DNA of 64,000 nucleotides. Origin: Halomonas campaniensis. Its GTDB lineage: Bacteria > Pseudomonadota > Gammaproteobacteria > Pseudomonadales > Halomonadaceae. The translations under genes and the position numbers were made by a program. Shown piece after piece: positions 1-13,459 of this stretch. Positions within the stretch are counted from its first letter, which is position 1; the number at the start of each line of letters is the position of its first letter. Under the pieces are notes generated by a model. That model was not told the DNA's origin. It did no database searches and saw only the letters and a list, made by a program, of their open reading frames with translations. The DNA is taken from positions 1 through 64,000 of the forward strand of contig NZ_JACHZF010000013.1 in assembly GCF_014193375.1 (NCBI RefSeq). Reading direction: 5' to 3'.

Positions 1-232
1 GCTCCACTCGACCCTTGGCTACCACGCGCCGAGGGAGATCGAGAAAATCGCGGAAGCAGCTTAATAAAAGTGTCCGCTACGACTTGACCAGAACAGAATG
101 GCCCCACGAAGAGACATCCGCCGCCCCTGCCATTTGCCAGCGGTTCGGGCTGCCGCTAACATCGGCCGGCCAGGCATGCTGCTGGCATGCCCCCGATACG
201 CTCGATGCAGCGCAACGCAACTGGAGAATCAC
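1..232 (+). promoter_or_regulatory. Upstream region of trxA, no gene recognised
   Basis: No convincing coding region is seen here on either strand. An inverted repeat at 173-191 has 7-bp GGCATGC arms around a 5-base loop and would lie in the trxA leader. A TTGACC hexamer at 84-89 resembles a -35 box, but no good -10 follows at the right distance, so no promoter is called. GGAG at 222-225 serves as the trxA ribosome binding site. Confidence 0.3.
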
Positions 233-556
233 ATGGCCAACAACGTCGATGTCACCAACGCCAACTTCGAGCAGGAAGTCCTCAAGGCCGACACCCCGGT
301 ACTGCTCAAGTTCTGGGCCCCCTGGTGTGGTCCGTGCAAGGTGATGGCACCGGTGGTCGACGAGGTCGCCGAGGAGCGCAGCGGCAACCTCAAGGTCGTC
401 AGCATCAACGTGGACGACGCCCCCGAGATCGCCGCCGAGCAGGGCGTGCGCGGCGTCCCCACCGTGATGCTGTTCAAGTCCGGCAGCAAGGTTGCCTCCC
501 TGGTGGGCGCCCAGTCCAAGTCCCAGCTGTCGCAGTTCATCGACCAGAACGCCTGA
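233..556 (+). CDS. trxA: Thioredoxin 1
   Basis: This is a cytoplasmic dithiol-disulfide oxidoreductase that donates electrons to ribonucleotide reductase, PAPS reductase and other proteins. The 107-residue product has the usual length. The active site WCGPC is at residues 31-35 and is preceded by the conserved FWAPW context. The cis-proline motif GVPT lies near residue 75. The ATG at 233 is chosen because GGAG sits just upstream and the protein then begins like other TrxA proteins. An in-frame start at 98 would add 45 residues unlike any thioredoxin. The usual neighbour rho is absent; a convergent permease gene follows. Confidence 0.97.
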   Translation: MANNVDVTNANFEQEVLKADTPVLLKFWAPWCGPCKVMAPVVDEVAEERSGNLKVVSINVDDAPEIAAEQGVRGVPTVMLFKSGSKVASLVGAQSKSQLSQFIDQNA

Positions 557-578
557 TTGCCTGGCGCGTCGATCCGAT

Positions 579-606
579 GATCGCCCCGGCCCCGGCCGGG
601 GCGATC
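579..606. terminator. Bidirectional hairpin between trxA and the permease gene
   Basis: A 13-bp GC-rich inverted repeat with a 2-base centre lies between the convergent stop codons at 556 and 618. There is no T-run, so it is a likely but not classical terminator for both genes. Confidence 0.55.
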
Positions 607-617
607 GCGCTTCGGGG

Positions 618-1733
618 TCAGGGACCCGCCCCGTCGCCCTCGTCGCCGTCCCGCTCCGAGAGCGGGCGATCCGCTTCCTCCAGCGGCTGGTCATACCCCG
701 GGCCCAGCAGGTGCGCGATCCAGCGGGTCTGGGGGTGGCTGTCCAGGGCGATCTTGAGCGTCATGGTCAACACCACCGACAGCAGCATCCCGGCGGCCCC
801 GAAGACCCACCCCCACACCACCAGCGACAGGAAGGCGATGAAGGTGGAGAGGCCCAGGGCCCGCCCCATCCAGCGGGGCTCCACGATGTTGCCGAGCACG
901 AAGTTGATGCCCAGGTAGGCACCGGACAGCAGCAGGGCATCGACCAGCCCACCCCCGGGCGACACCAGCAGCAGCAGCACCGGGGGAATGGCCGCGATGG
1001 CCGAACCGATATTGGGAATGTAGTTCAGGGCAAAGGCCAGCACGGCCCACAGCAGCGGGAAGTCGACCCCCACCAGCAGGCAGGCGACCCACACCAGCGC
1101 CCCGGTCACCAGGCTGATCAGGGTCTTCACCGCCAGGTAGCGCTTGAGGGTCAGGCTGAACTCGTTGAAGCGCTCCAGGCTGGGCGCCGGATTGCGCAGC
1201 GCCCGGGAGATCTTGTCGCGAAAGTTCAGGGTCTCGAAGAGCATGAAGACCACCAGCAGGCCCACCACCACGCTCTGCATCAGCAGGTTGCCCAGCTCCC
1301 CCAGCAGTCCCGGCACCGCACTGCCCAGCTGCTCCACATCCAGCAGTTCGGCGAGCCGGTCGGTGTCGATGGCCAACCCCATCCTCGCCAGGCCATCCAG
1401 CATGCCCAGGTAGTAGTCGTAGAGCTTCTCCTCGATGCCGGGCAGGGCCTCGACGAAGGTGCCGAAGCTGTTGACCAGCAGCAGGCCGAGCAGCGACAGC
1501 AGCCCGCCGATCACCACCAGGGTGAGCCAGACGGCCAGGCGCAGGCTCAGTCCCAGGCGGTTGAGCCACTGTATCGGGGCGGTGCAGACCACGGCGATGA
1601 AGACCGCCAGCAGCAGTGGCACCAGCAGGCTCGAGCCGGCCTTCATGCCCGACACGATCACCACCAGCGCCGCCAGCGCCAGCGTCAGGTTGAGGGGGAT
1701 GATGCTCGGGGCATCATCGTCGGACAGCGACAT
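618..1733 (-). CDS. AI-2E family transporter (PerM-like permease)
   Basis: The 371-residue inner-membrane protein has the AI-2E/PerM layout: two hydrophobic segments near residues 15-50, another near 70-85, a long amphipathic region of about 80 residues, then four or five membrane segments. The conserved FALNYIPNIGS motif is seen near residue 235. The tail after the last membrane segment is rich in Asp, Glu and Gly. Family members are thought to be exporters, with diverse substrates including Na+/H+ exchange in some; no substrate can be read here. The start at 1733 has AGGA 8 bases upstream. The gene lies 160 bp downstream of serS on the same strand but is probably separated from it by a hairpin. 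Confidence 0.88.
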   Translation of the reverse strand: MSLSDDDAPSIIPLNLTLALAALVVIVSGMKAGSSLLVPLLLAVFIAVVCTAPIQWLNRLGLSLRLAVWLTLVVIGGLLSLLGLLLVNSFGTFVEALPGIEEKLYDYYLGMLDGLARMGLAIDTDRLAELLDVEQLGSAVPGLLGELGNLLMQSVVVGLLVVFMLFETLNFRDKISRALRNPAPSLERFNEFSLTLKRYLAVKTLISLVTGALVWVACLLVGVDFPLLWAVLAFALNYIPNIGSAIAAIPPVLLLLVSPGGGLVDALLLSGAYLGINFVLGNIVEPRWMGRALGLSTFIAFLSLVVWGWVFGAAGMLLSVVLTMTLKIALDSHPQTRWIAHLLGPGYDQPLEEADRPLSERDGDEGDGAGP

Positions 1734-1837
1734 CGAGAGAATCCTTGCGTCCCGGTAAGGCCACCATCATGCCCCCTGACCGCTTCGGCAACAATCACCC
1801 GGGCCGGGGCGTCGGTAGACTGACCGCGTCCATCGGC

Positions 1838-1864
1838 AGGCCCCCCGTCGATGGCAGGGGGCCT
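1838..1864 (-). terminator. Hairpin downstream of serS
   Basis: Eight-bp arms (AGGCCCCC and its complement) flank an 11-base loop 29 bases after the serS stop codon. It has no clear T-tract, so it may only partly terminate transcription. Confidence 0.45.
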
Positions 1865-1892
1865 GAAGGCGATCGTGATCGAGTGGCGGTGA

Positions 1893-6671
<4,779 letters not shown>

Positions 6672-6673
6672 TC

Positions 6674-6874
6674 ATGAACCGCACCCTGATCCTGATCGGC
6701 CTGATCATCGTCGCCGTGGGCCTGCTCTGGCCCTGGCTGTCGCGGCTGCCGCTGGGGCAGCTGCCCGGCGATATCGTCATTCGCCGCGAGAACGCCTCGT
6801 TCTTCTTCCCCCTAACCACCATGATCCTGGCCAGCCTGGCACTGTCGGCGCTCCTCTGGCTGCTCAACCGATAG
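6674..6874 (+). CDS. DUF2905 family small membrane protein
   Basis: The 66-residue protein has two predicted membrane helices, at about residues 4-22 and 45-63. They are joined by a loop with the LPLGQLPGDI motif typical of DUF2905. The function of the family is unknown. A perfect AGGAGG at 6661-6666 with 7-base spacing fixes the ATG. It lies 86 bp downstream of ydiJ on the same strand and may be co-transcribed if the hairpin between them is read through. Confidence 0.88.
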   Translation: MNRTLILIGLIIVAVGLLWPWLSRLPLGQLPGDIVIRRENASFFFPLTTMILASLALSALLWLLNR

Positions 6875-6962
6875 CAAGAATCTATCGCCCTGTCTCACTG
6901 CAAGCTCCTAGTCTGATACGTGGCATTCCGCTTACAACAAGATCAGAATCAGGAGCCTTGCC

Positions 6963-8216
6963 ATGCCCCCTGCATGCCTGAAACGCCTCACCCTCGCAGT
7001 TTCCGTCGCCGGCCTGGCCGCCGCCGGCAGCCTGACAGCGGCCCTGGCCGATAACCACCAGCCCGCCTGGGCCCAGGGGAGGTCCGCCGAGATGGCCGAC
7101 TCCCCGCTGGCCCCGCACGCCACGCCGCTGACCGTCACCGCCCGCGAGGACATCCCCCTCGACCACCTGCGCCTGCCGGACGGATTCAGCGCGGAGATCT
7201 GGGCCCACGGCATGCCCGGAGCCAGGATGATGGCCCGCGGCGACGAGGGCACCCTGTTCATCGGCACCCGCGGCATCGGCCGTGTCTATGCGGTGCTCGA
7301 CAACGGCGGCGACGAACGCGAGCACAGGATCATCGCCGAGGGCCTGACCCAGCCCAACGGGGTCGCCTTCAAGGACGGCAGCCTCTACGTGGCGGCCATC
7401 AATCGTATCTTCCGCTACGACGACATCGAGACGCACCTGGCCAACGGCGAGCTCCCCGAGCCCGAGGAGCTGACCGAGGCCTTCGGCCTGCCCGACGACC
7501 AGCACCACGGCTGGAAATTCCTCGCCTTCGGCCCTGACGGACGGCTCTACGTGCCGGTGGGCGCCCCCTGCAACGGCTGCGAGGTCGACCCCGACACCCA
7601 CGCCACCATCCACAGCTTCGAACCGGACGGGTCGGACATGCGCGTCGAGGCGCGCGGCGTCCGCAACAGCGTGGGCTTCGACTTCCACCCCGAGACCGGC
7701 GAGCTCTGGTTCACCGACAACAACCAGGACTGGATCAGCGAGCACGGACCCAACGACGAGCTCAACCGGCTCAGCGAGACCGGCGAGCACTTCGGCTTCC
7801 CCTACTGCCACGGCGTGGGCGTGATCGACCCCGAGCTCGGCGATGCCGACGCCTGCAACGGCACGACCCTGCCCGCCGCGACCCTCGATCCGCACAGCGC
7901 GCCCCTTGGCATGCGGTTCTACAGCGGCGACATGTTCCCCGAGGAGTATCGCAATGCCATGTTCATCGCCAGTCGCGGCTCCTGGAACCGCACCCTGAGC
8001 GCCGGCTACGACGTGCGGGTGGCGATGATCTCCTACGACGGCGAGCGGGCGGGCATGTCCCCCTTCCTGGTCGGCTTCCTCGACCCCCGGGAGAACACCT
8101 TCTCCGGCCGGCCGGTGGATGTCCTGCAGATGCCCGATGGCGCCCTGCTGGTCTCCGACGAGCAGAACGGGGCCATCTATCGCATCAGCTACGAGACACC
8201 GAGCTACATGGAGTGA
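6963..8216 (+). CDS. PQQ-dependent sugar dehydrogenase, sorbosone dehydrogenase-like
   Basis: The 417-residue protein has a signal peptide ending near residue 29 (AALA) and then a beta-propeller of the glucose/sorbosone dehydrogenase superfamily. Family landmarks are LPDGFSAEIWAHG near residue 60, HHGWKFLAFGPDGRLYVPVG near 180-200 and DFHPETGELWFTDN near 240. Such enzymes oxidise an aldose or aldehyde in the periplasm with PQQ or a similar cofactor and hand electrons to a cytochrome c. The next gene encodes such a cytochrome and starts 5 bases after this stop, which supports a dehydrogenase/acceptor pair. AGGAG precedes the ATG. The actual substrate cannot be inferred. Confidence 0.85.
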   Translation: MPPACLKRLTLAVSVAGLAAAGSLTAALADNHQPAWAQGRSAEMADSPLAPHATPLTVTAREDIPLDHLRLPDGFSAEIWAHGMPGARMMARGDEGTLFIGTRGIGRVYAVLDNGGDEREHRIIAEGLTQPNGVAFKDGSLYVAAINRIFRYDDIETHLANGELPEPEELTEAFGLPDDQHHGWKFLAFGPDGRLYVPVGAPCNGCEVDPDTHATIHSFEPDGSDMRVEARGVRNSVGFDFHPETGELWFTDNNQDWISEHGPNDELNRLSETGEHFGFPYCHGVGVIDPELGDADACNGTTLPAATLDPHSAPLGMRFYSGDMFPEEYRNAMFIASRGSWNRTLSAGYDVRVAMISYDGERAGMSPFLVGFLDPRENTFSGRPVDVLQMPDGALLVSDEQNGAIYRISYETPSYME

Positions 8217-8221
8217 CCCCG

Positions 8222-8842
8222 ATGCCAGCACCCCAGCGCGCGCCCTTGCGGCGCGCCCTACTGGCGTCCGGCACCCTCGCGGCCCTGCTCCTGATGCCGC
8301 CGGCGCTGGCCGATGTCTCGCCGGCGGCCGGGCTGCCCCTCGAGGAGCAGGTCGAGATCTGTGCCGCCTGCCACGGCAGCGACGGCAACTCGACCCGGGA
8401 ACGGACGCCATCACTGGCCGGCCAGCCGCCACTCACCATCACCAACCAGATGATCTACTTCCGTGAACGCCTGCGCCAGGCGGAGGAGATGACGCCCCAG
8501 GCTCGCGGCCTCTCCGATGCCGAGATCCAGGCGCTGGCCGCCTACTATGCCGAACAACCGGTCGCCGCCCCCGCGGGGGAGCCCGACGCCGACCTGATGG
8601 CTCGGGGCAGTGAGCTCTCCCGAAGCCAGGGCTGTGCCAGTTGCCACACCGCCGACTACAGCGGCCGGGAGCAGATGCCCAGGCTTGCCGGCCAGCGGGA
8701 GGACTACCTGGTCCATGCCATGCGTGCGTACCGCGAGCGCACCCGGGGTGGTCCCGACACGACGATGATCGACATCATGCGCGGGGTGTCCGACGAGGAG
8801 ATCGCGGCCCTGGCCCACTACCTGGCCCACGCCGGCCAATGA
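8222..8842 (+). CDS. Periplasmic di-haem cytochrome c (c4-like)
   Basis: The 206-residue product has a signal peptide cut near the ALA of PPALADVS. Two c-type haem sites follow: CAACHG near residue 46 and CASCHT near residue 140. Two half-domains with SLAGQ and RLAGQ motifs give the c4 pattern. It is the likely electron acceptor of the dehydrogenase encoded immediately upstream. The ATG at 8222 is preferred because GGAG at 8210-8213 is 8 bases away. A GTG at 8213 that overlaps the upstream stop is possible and would add 3 residues. Confidence 0.9.
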   Translation: MPAPQRAPLRRALLASGTLAALLLMPPALADVSPAAGLPLEEQVEICAACHGSDGNSTRERTPSLAGQPPLTITNQMIYFRERLRQAEEMTPQARGLSDAEIQALAAYYAEQPVAAPAGEPDADLMARGSELSRSQGCASCHTADYSGREQMPRLAGQREDYLVHAMRAYRERTRGGPDTTMIDIMRGVSDEEIAALAHYLAHAGQ

Positions 8843-9166
8843 GCCTGCCACCGACTGCCCGGGATTTCCCGCCGGCAATGCAGCAACCACCTGGCCGGGT
8901 ATGGGCAACGGTGAGTGTCGCCATGGAGCCCGCGGCCGGATGCAGCTTCTTCGCCGGGATGGAGTCGAGTTTCTGAGCTACTGTTCAATGCCAGATGCCC
9001 AGGTAATTGCCCCAGGGCGATGGAGCAACAGGGGTGGCCTGTCCGGGCCACCACAGCACCCTGCCCCGCTCGGACACGTGTCGCCCTGATCGGGTGCCGA
9101 CTCATTCCAAAAGGGCAGGCCACAGCACGCCGTCACTACAACGCCAACAAGACAGGAGAAGTCACG
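8843..9166 (+). other. 324-bp gap upstream of the second dehydrogenase
   Basis: Open frames here lack a ribosome binding site and any recognisable product. A 7-bp inverted repeat lies at 9033-9052 (GGTGGCC arms). The stretch presumably holds the promoter of the second dehydrogenase/cytochrome pair, but no clear -35/-10 pair was found. AGGAGA at 9154-9159 is the ribosome binding site of the next gene. Confidence 0.4.
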
Positions 9167-10450
9167 ATGTCTCCAGCACTCACCAATCCGTCGGCCTATG
9201 CCATCATCGCCGCCGCCCTGATCGCCGGGTTGCCGGCCTCGGCGATGGCCGGCAACCATGCCCCTACCCTGAGCCACAGCACGGTGCTGTCCGGCCTGGA
9301 TAACCCGTGGGACATGGCCTTCCTGCCGGACGGCACCATGTTCTATACCGAGAAGTGCCGCGGCATGTCGGTGCGCCTGCCCAGCGGGGACGTCCACCAC
9401 CTGCTGGGAATGAAGGATGCCGAAGGCTATGCCACCACCGAGAGCGATCTTGTCTGTCAGGGCCAGGCGGGGATGAACGGCGTCGCCGTCGATCCCGACT
9501 TCGATGACAACCGCTTCGTGTATGTCTACTCGGCATCCGAGATGTCAGAGCCACGCACGAATCGCGTGCTTCGGCTGACGGTCAACGGCGACTTCGATGA
9601 CGTATCGGACCGCACCGACATCGTCGATGACATTCCCTACAAACCTGCCGCCACCGACCATCCGTTCGGGGATTCCGGCGCTCACAACGGCGGTCGCATC
9701 CGCTTCAGCCCGGATGATGGCTTCCTCTACGTCACCACCGGTGACAACCACAACAGTGAAATCCCCCAGTCACCCACCCAGCTCGGTGGCAAGGTGCTGC
9801 GCATCGACCGGGATGGCAATGCCGCGGAGGACAATGCTCCCCCGGCAGGGTTCGATTCCCGGATCTATACCTACGGCCACCGGAACGTCCAGGGCCTGAC
9901 CTTTCACCCCGAGACCTCACAGCCGATCGTGACCGAGCATGGCCCCTGGCACTCCGACGAGGTCAATGCCCTGGTCAATGGCGGCAACAGCGGCTGGGAC
10001 CCGCGCCCGAACATGGCCGGGCGGGGCGACTGCCCCGACAACTACTGCGGCTATGAACCCAACCAGATGGAGGGAATGAACCCGAAGGAGCGCGCTGCCT
10101 ACATGCCGCTGACGGACACCAATGTCTACCCCAATGCCATGGTTCCCGCCTGGCAGAACAGTGGCCTTTCCCAGGGCATCAGCGGCACCGACTTCCTGAC
10201 CGGTGACCAGTGGGGCGCCTGGAACGGGCGTCTCGCCGTCGGCTTCATGGGCATCGGTTTCGGGGGAACGGCGGTAGGACAGCGCATCAACCTGCTCGCC
10301 CTCCACGAAAGCGGCGAAGCCGTCACCGATGTGTCAGAAATGCATCTTCCCATGGGACCGGCCCGCTTCCGGTCGGTTGTCCAGGGGCCCGACGGCAACC
10401 TGTATGTCGCCGTGGATGAAGGCGAAATCCACCGCATCAGCCCGGAATAG
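9167..10450 (+). CDS. PQQ-dependent sugar dehydrogenase (soluble GDH/YliI type)
   Basis: The 427-residue protein has a signal peptide (to about residue 29, SAMAG) and a six-bladed propeller. The soluble glucose dehydrogenase signature is clear: GLDNPWDMAFLPDG, then AHNGGRIRFSPD with the presumed catalytic His, VTTGDNH with the Asp, and GHRNVQGLTFHPE with the Arg. It should oxidise an aldose at C1 in the periplasm. It is more canonical than the upstream dehydrogenase and not a close copy of it. A mono-haem cytochrome gene follows 91 bp later. The ATG at 9167 has AGGAGA 7 bases upstream; a longer in-frame start at 8915 has no such support. Codon choice looks slightly less GC-biased than in neighbours, by eye only. 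Confidence 0.9.
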   Translation: MSPALTNPSAYAIIAAALIAGLPASAMAGNHAPTLSHSTVLSGLDNPWDMAFLPDGTMFYTEKCRGMSVRLPSGDVHHLLGMKDAEGYATTESDLVCQGQAGMNGVAVDPDFDDNRFVYVYSASEMSEPRTNRVLRLTVNGDFDDVSDRTDIVDDIPYKPAATDHPFGDSGAHNGGRIRFSPDDGFLYVTTGDNHNSEIPQSPTQLGGKVLRIDRDGNAAEDNAPPAGFDSRIYTYGHRNVQGLTFHPETSQPIVTEHGPWHSDEVNALVNGGNSGWDPRPNMAGRGDCPDNYCGYEPNQMEGMNPKERAAYMPLTDTNVYPNAMVPAWQNSGLSQGISGTDFLTGDQWGAWNGRLAVGFMGIGFGGTAVGQRINLLALHESGEAVTDVSEMHLPMGPARFRSVVQGPDGNLYVAVDEGEIHRISPE

Positions 10451-10485
10451 CCCGCTCCAGTCTTCAATGCTCCATCTCAACCGCG

Positions 10486-10513
10486 AACCGCACTGCCCCA
10501 GGGCAGTGCGGTT
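10486..10513 (+). terminator. Perfect 13-bp hairpin between dehydrogenase and cytochrome genes
   Basis: AACCGCACTGCCC, two loop bases and the exact complement form a strong stem followed by CCTTT. It lies between two co-directional genes that look functionally paired. It may therefore act as a partial terminator or a mRNA-stabilising 3' structure rather than a full stop. Confidence 0.6.
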
Positions 10514-10541
10514 CCTTTCAGAAGGTCACCGGAAAGATAAC

Positions 10542-10862
10542 ATGATGAAGATAGCGCTGCTGCTTGCCGCAACCGCGGCTCTGACCATCGGCACGGCTAG
10601 TGCCGGGGAGCCGGACGAGTCTGCCGGAGAATCGCTGTACGCAGGTTCCTGTGCCCAGTGCCACGGCCCCGGGGGAAAGGGCATGGCGAGCTTTCCCTCG
10701 CTTGCCGGCAGGGATTCGGATTACATCGCGTCGCGTCTCATGCAGTACCGCGACGGGGAAAGGGTGGGGGCCAATTCAGGCCTGATGATTCCGAATGCCG
10801 CGGGCCTGTCCGATGATGACATCGCCAATCTCGCGGCCTACATCTCGAGCGAATTCCAGTGA
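10542..10862 (+). CDS. Mono-haem periplasmic cytochrome c
   Basis: The 106-residue protein has a signal peptide ending near residue 21 (TASAG), one haem site CAQCHG near residue 37 and a class I cytochrome fold. A FPSLAGRDSDYIASRL segment resembles half of cytochrome c4/c5. The axial Met is probably in SGLMIPNAAGLSD. It is the probable electron acceptor of the preceding sugar dehydrogenase. Two adjacent ATGs at 10542 and 10545 are possible starts; the ribosome binding site GGAAAG is weak. Confidence 0.88.
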   Translation: MMKIALLLAATAALTIGTASAGEPDESAGESLYAGSCAQCHGPGGKGMASFPSLAGRDSDYIASRLMQYRDGERVGANSGLMIPNAAGLSDDDIANLAAYISSEFQ

Positions 10863-10936
10863 CGCCTGCTCGATGTTCGCCCTGAGGGAACCCCCGGGCG
10901 GCACGTGTCGATCGATGCGAATATTGCAGGAGTGAG

Positions 10937-10961
10937 AGGAGGCCCGCGGAGCGGGCCTCCT
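10937..10961. terminator. Hairpin between convergent cytochrome c and trpC genes
   Basis: Eleven-bp arms AGGAGGCCCGC and the complement surround a 3-base loop, between convergent stop codons at 10862 and 10987. It probably ends transcription from both sides. Confidence 0.6.
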
Positions 10962-10986
10962 GCCGTTGAGTCGACCAGAGTAGCGG

Positions 10987-11796
10987 TCAGAAGAACAGCC
11001 GCCGCAGCGCCTCGCCGGGATCGGCCTCGCGCATGAAGGCCTCGCCCACCAGGAAGGCATTGACGTCATGCTCGCGCATACGCAGCACGTCGTCGCGGGT
11101 ATGGATACCGGACTCGGTCACCACGGTAACGCCGGCCGGGATGCGCGGCAGCAGCTCCAGGGTGGTATCGAGCCGGGTGTCGAAGGTATGCAGGTCGCGG
11201 TTGTTGATGCCCACCAGGGAGAGGTCGAGCTTCAGGGCCCGATCCAGCTCCAGGGCGTCGTGGACCTCCACCAGCACGTCCATGCCGAGTTCCACGGCCT
11301 GGCGGTGCAGGTCGGCCATCCGGGCATCGTCCAGGGCGGCGACGATCAGCAGGATGCAGTCGGCGCCGATGGCCCGCGCCTCGCTCACCTGGTAGCCGTG
11401 GGTGATGAAGTCCTTGCGGATCACCGGCAGGTCGCAGGCCTCGCGTGCCTCGATCAGGTAGTCCTCGTGGCCCTGGAAGAAGTCGGCGTCGGTGAGCACC
11501 GAGAGGCAGGCGGCACCGCCGGCGGCATAGCTGGCGGCGATCTCGGCGGGGCGGAAGTCCTCGCGGATCACCCCCCGGGAAGGCGAGGCCTTCTTGATCT
11601 CGGCGATGACCGCCGCGTCGCCCTCGGCGATCAGCCGATCGAGCGCCGCCACGAAGCCGCGCGGGGCGTCCTGCCTGGCGGCCAGGCGCAGCAGCTCGGC
11701 CTCGGAGACGGCCCGGGCGCGCTCGGCCACCTCCTCGTCCTTGCGGTCGAGGATGCGGGTCAGGATGGTGGGGGTCGCCCCCGGGGATGCGCTCAT
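10987..11796 (-). CDS. trpC: Indole-3-glycerol phosphate synthase
   Basis: This enzyme closes the pyrrole ring of CdRP to give indole-3-glycerol phosphate in tryptophan synthesis. The 269-residue single-function TIM barrel shows [13 protein letters not shown] near residue 55, LTDADFFQG near 92, VIRKDFI near 115 and [11 protein letters not shown] near 185. The ATG at 11796 has AAGGAG 7 bases upstream; an in-frame start 30 bases earlier lacks support. It is the last gene of the minus-strand trpE-trpG-trpD-trpC cluster, 26 bp after trpD. No trpF fusion is present, unlike the enterobacterial enzyme. Confidence 0.97.
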   Translation of the reverse strand: MSASPGATPTILTRILDRKDEEVAERARAVSEAELLRLAARQDAPRGFVAALDRLIAEGDAAVIAEIKKASPSRGVIREDFRPAEIAASYAAGGAACLSVLTDADFFQGHEDYLIEAREACDLPVIRKDFITHGYQVSEARAIGADCILLIVAALDDARMADLHRQAVELGMDVLVEVHDALELDRALKLDLSLVGINNRDLHTFDTRLDTTLELLPRIPAGVTVVTESGIHTRDDVLRMREHDVNAFLVGEAFMREADPGEALRRLFF

Positions 11797-11822
11797 GGTA
11801 TGACTCCTTGATGGGGGTGCGC

Positions 11823-12842
11823 TCACTGCAGGAAGACGCGGGTGAAGTTGGCCAGCTCCCTGAGCTTCTCCAGGGGAAGCTTCGAGGCCTGGGCGTCCTG
11901 GGCCATGGCGACGCCCTCCTCGAGGCTGTCGGCCACCCCCGAGGCGTAGAGGGCGGCCCCGGCGTTGAGCGAGACGATGTCCGCCGCCGGTCCCTCGCCC
12001 ACCAGCGCCTGCTCCACCAGGCGCAGGCTGTCCTCGGCGGACTGCACCCGCAGCGGATCCAGCGACTGGCGCTCGATGCCGAGCGATTCGGGGGTAATCA
12101 CGTACTCGCGTATCTCGCCCTCCCTGAGCTCGGCCACCAGGGTCGGCTGGGCCAGGGAGATCTCGTCGAGGCCGTCCTCGGCATGCACCACCAGCACGTG
12201 TCGGCTGCCCAGGCGGCGCAGCACCTCGGCCATCAGCGGCACCAGCTCCGGGGCATAGACGCCCAGCACCTGGTTGGGAGCGCCGGCGGGGTTGGTCAGC
12301 GGCCCCAGGATGTTGAACAGGGTGCGCACGCCCATCTCCCGGCGCGGGCCCACGGCGTAGCGCATCGCCGGGTGGTGGTTGGGGGCGAACATGAAGCCCA
12401 CGCCCACCTCCTCGATGCAGCGCGCCACCTGGTCGGCGTCGAGGTCCAAGTGGATGCCGGCTACCGCGAAGAGATCGGCACTGCCCGACGACGACGACAC
12501 GCCGCGGTTGCCGTGCTTGGCCACGTGGCCGCCGGCCGCCGCCACCACGAAGCTGGCCGCGGTGGAGACGTTGAAGAGGTTGGCGCCGTCGCCGCCGGTG
12601 CCGACGATATCGACCACGTTCTCGGCGGTCAGGTGCACCGGCTTCATCAGCTCACGCATCACCTGGGCCGCGGCGCTGATCTCCTCGGCGGTCTCGCCCT
12701 TCATGGCCATGCCCATCAGGAAGGCGGCGATCTGCGGATCGCTGGCCTCCCCGGTCATGATCTGGCGCATCACCTCATGGGTCTCGGCGAAGTTGAGGTT
12801 CTCGCGGCGCATCAGGGCGCCGAGGGCGTCTCGCATCTGCAT
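11823..12842 (-). CDS. trpD: Anthranilate phosphoribosyltransferase
   Basis: This enzyme transfers phosphoribose from PRPP to anthranilate. The 339-residue protein carries the [14 protein letters not shown] loop near residue 80, [16 protein letters not shown] near 107 and [12 protein letters not shown] near 150, all typical of TrpD. Adjacent ATGs occur at 12845, 12842 and 12836. GAGGAG upstream is best spaced (7 bases) for 12842. It is a stand-alone enzyme, not fused to TrpG as in enterobacteria. It follows trpG by about 16 bases. Confidence 0.96.
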   Translation of the reverse strand: MQMRDALGALMRRENLNFAETHEVMRQIMTGEASDPQIAAFLMGMAMKGETAEEISAAAQVMRELMKPVHLTAENVVDIVGTGGDGANLFNVSTAASFVVAAAGGHVAKHGNRGVSSSSGSADLFAVAGIHLDLDADQVARCIEEVGVGFMFAPNHHPAMRYAVGPRREMGVRTLFNILGPLTNPAGAPNQVLGVYAPELVPLMAEVLRRLGSRHVLVVHAEDGLDEISLAQPTLVAELREGEIREYVITPESLGIERQSLDPLRVQSAEDSLRLVEQALVGEGPAADIVSLNAGAALYASGVADSLEEGVAMAQDAQASKLPLEKLRELANFTRVFLQ

Positions 12843-12858
12843 CATGGCTCTCCTCGGC

Positions 12859-13443
12859 TCAGCGGCGCTTGAGAAAGTTGGCCAGCAGCTCATGGCCCTG
12901 GCGGGTGAGGATCGACTCGGGGTGGAACTGCACGCCCTCCACGTCGAGCTCGCGGTGGCGCAGGCCCATGATCAGCCCGGGGGTGACGTCATCGTCGTCG
13001 GTCCAGGCGGTGATCTCCAGGCACTCGGGCAGCGAGGCGCGATCCACCACCAGAGAATGGTAGCGGGTCACCTCCAGCGGGTCCTCGAGGCCTTCGAACA
13101 CCCCCAGGCCCGAGTGGCGGATGGCCGAGGTCTTGCCGTGCATCACCTGGGGGGCGCGCACCACCTGGCCGCCGTAGACCTGGCCGATGGCCTGGTGGCC
13201 CAGGCAGATGCCGAGGATCGGCAGCCGTCCGGCGAAGTGGCGGATCGCCGCCAGGGAGATGCCCGCCTCGTTGGGGGTGCAGGGCCCCGGCGAGATCACC
13301 AGGTGGCTCGGCGCCATCGCCTCGATCTGCTCGAGGGTGATGGCGTCGTTGCGGTGGGTCGCCACCTCGGCGCCCAGCTCCCCCAGGTACTGCACCACGT
13401 TGAAGGTGAAGCTGTCGTAGTTGTCGATCATGCAGACTTTCAT
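12859..13443 (-). CDS. trpG: Anthranilate synthase glutamine amidotransferase subunit
   Basis: This 194-residue class I amidotransferase supplies ammonia from glutamine to TrpE. It shows NYDSFTFN at residues 8-15, the oxyanion motif [11 protein letters not shown] near 51, the nucleophile in [10 protein letters not shown] near 79 and the catalytic HPES near 172. In many Pseudomonas relatives one protein serves both TrpE and PabB, so a pabA role is also possible. Its place 16 bp after trpE and before trpD supports the tryptophan role. Confidence 0.95.
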   Translation of the reverse strand: MKVCMIDNYDSFTFNVVQYLGELGAEVATHRNDAITLEQIEAMAPSHLVISPGPCTPNEAGISLAAIRHFAGRLPILGICLGHQAIGQVYGGQVVRAPQVMHGKTSAIRHSGLGVFEGLEDPLEVTRYHSLVVDRASLPECLEITAWTDDDDVTPGLIMGLRHRELDVEGVQFHPESILTRQGHELLANFLKRR

Positions 13444-13459
13444 GGGTCTCTCCGGCGCC

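Noticed and set aside
84..112. A trxA promoter based on TTGACC at 84-89
   Set aside because: No acceptable -10 hexamer is present 16-18 bases downstream.
8901..9089. A 62-codon ORF in the 324-bp gap
   Set aside because: No ribosome binding site, no similarity and no hydrophobic or other ordered pattern.
8915..9166. An 84-codon in-frame N-terminal extension of the second sugar dehydrogenase
   Set aside because: It would bury a normal signal peptide; the ATG at 9167 has AGGAGA at good spacing.
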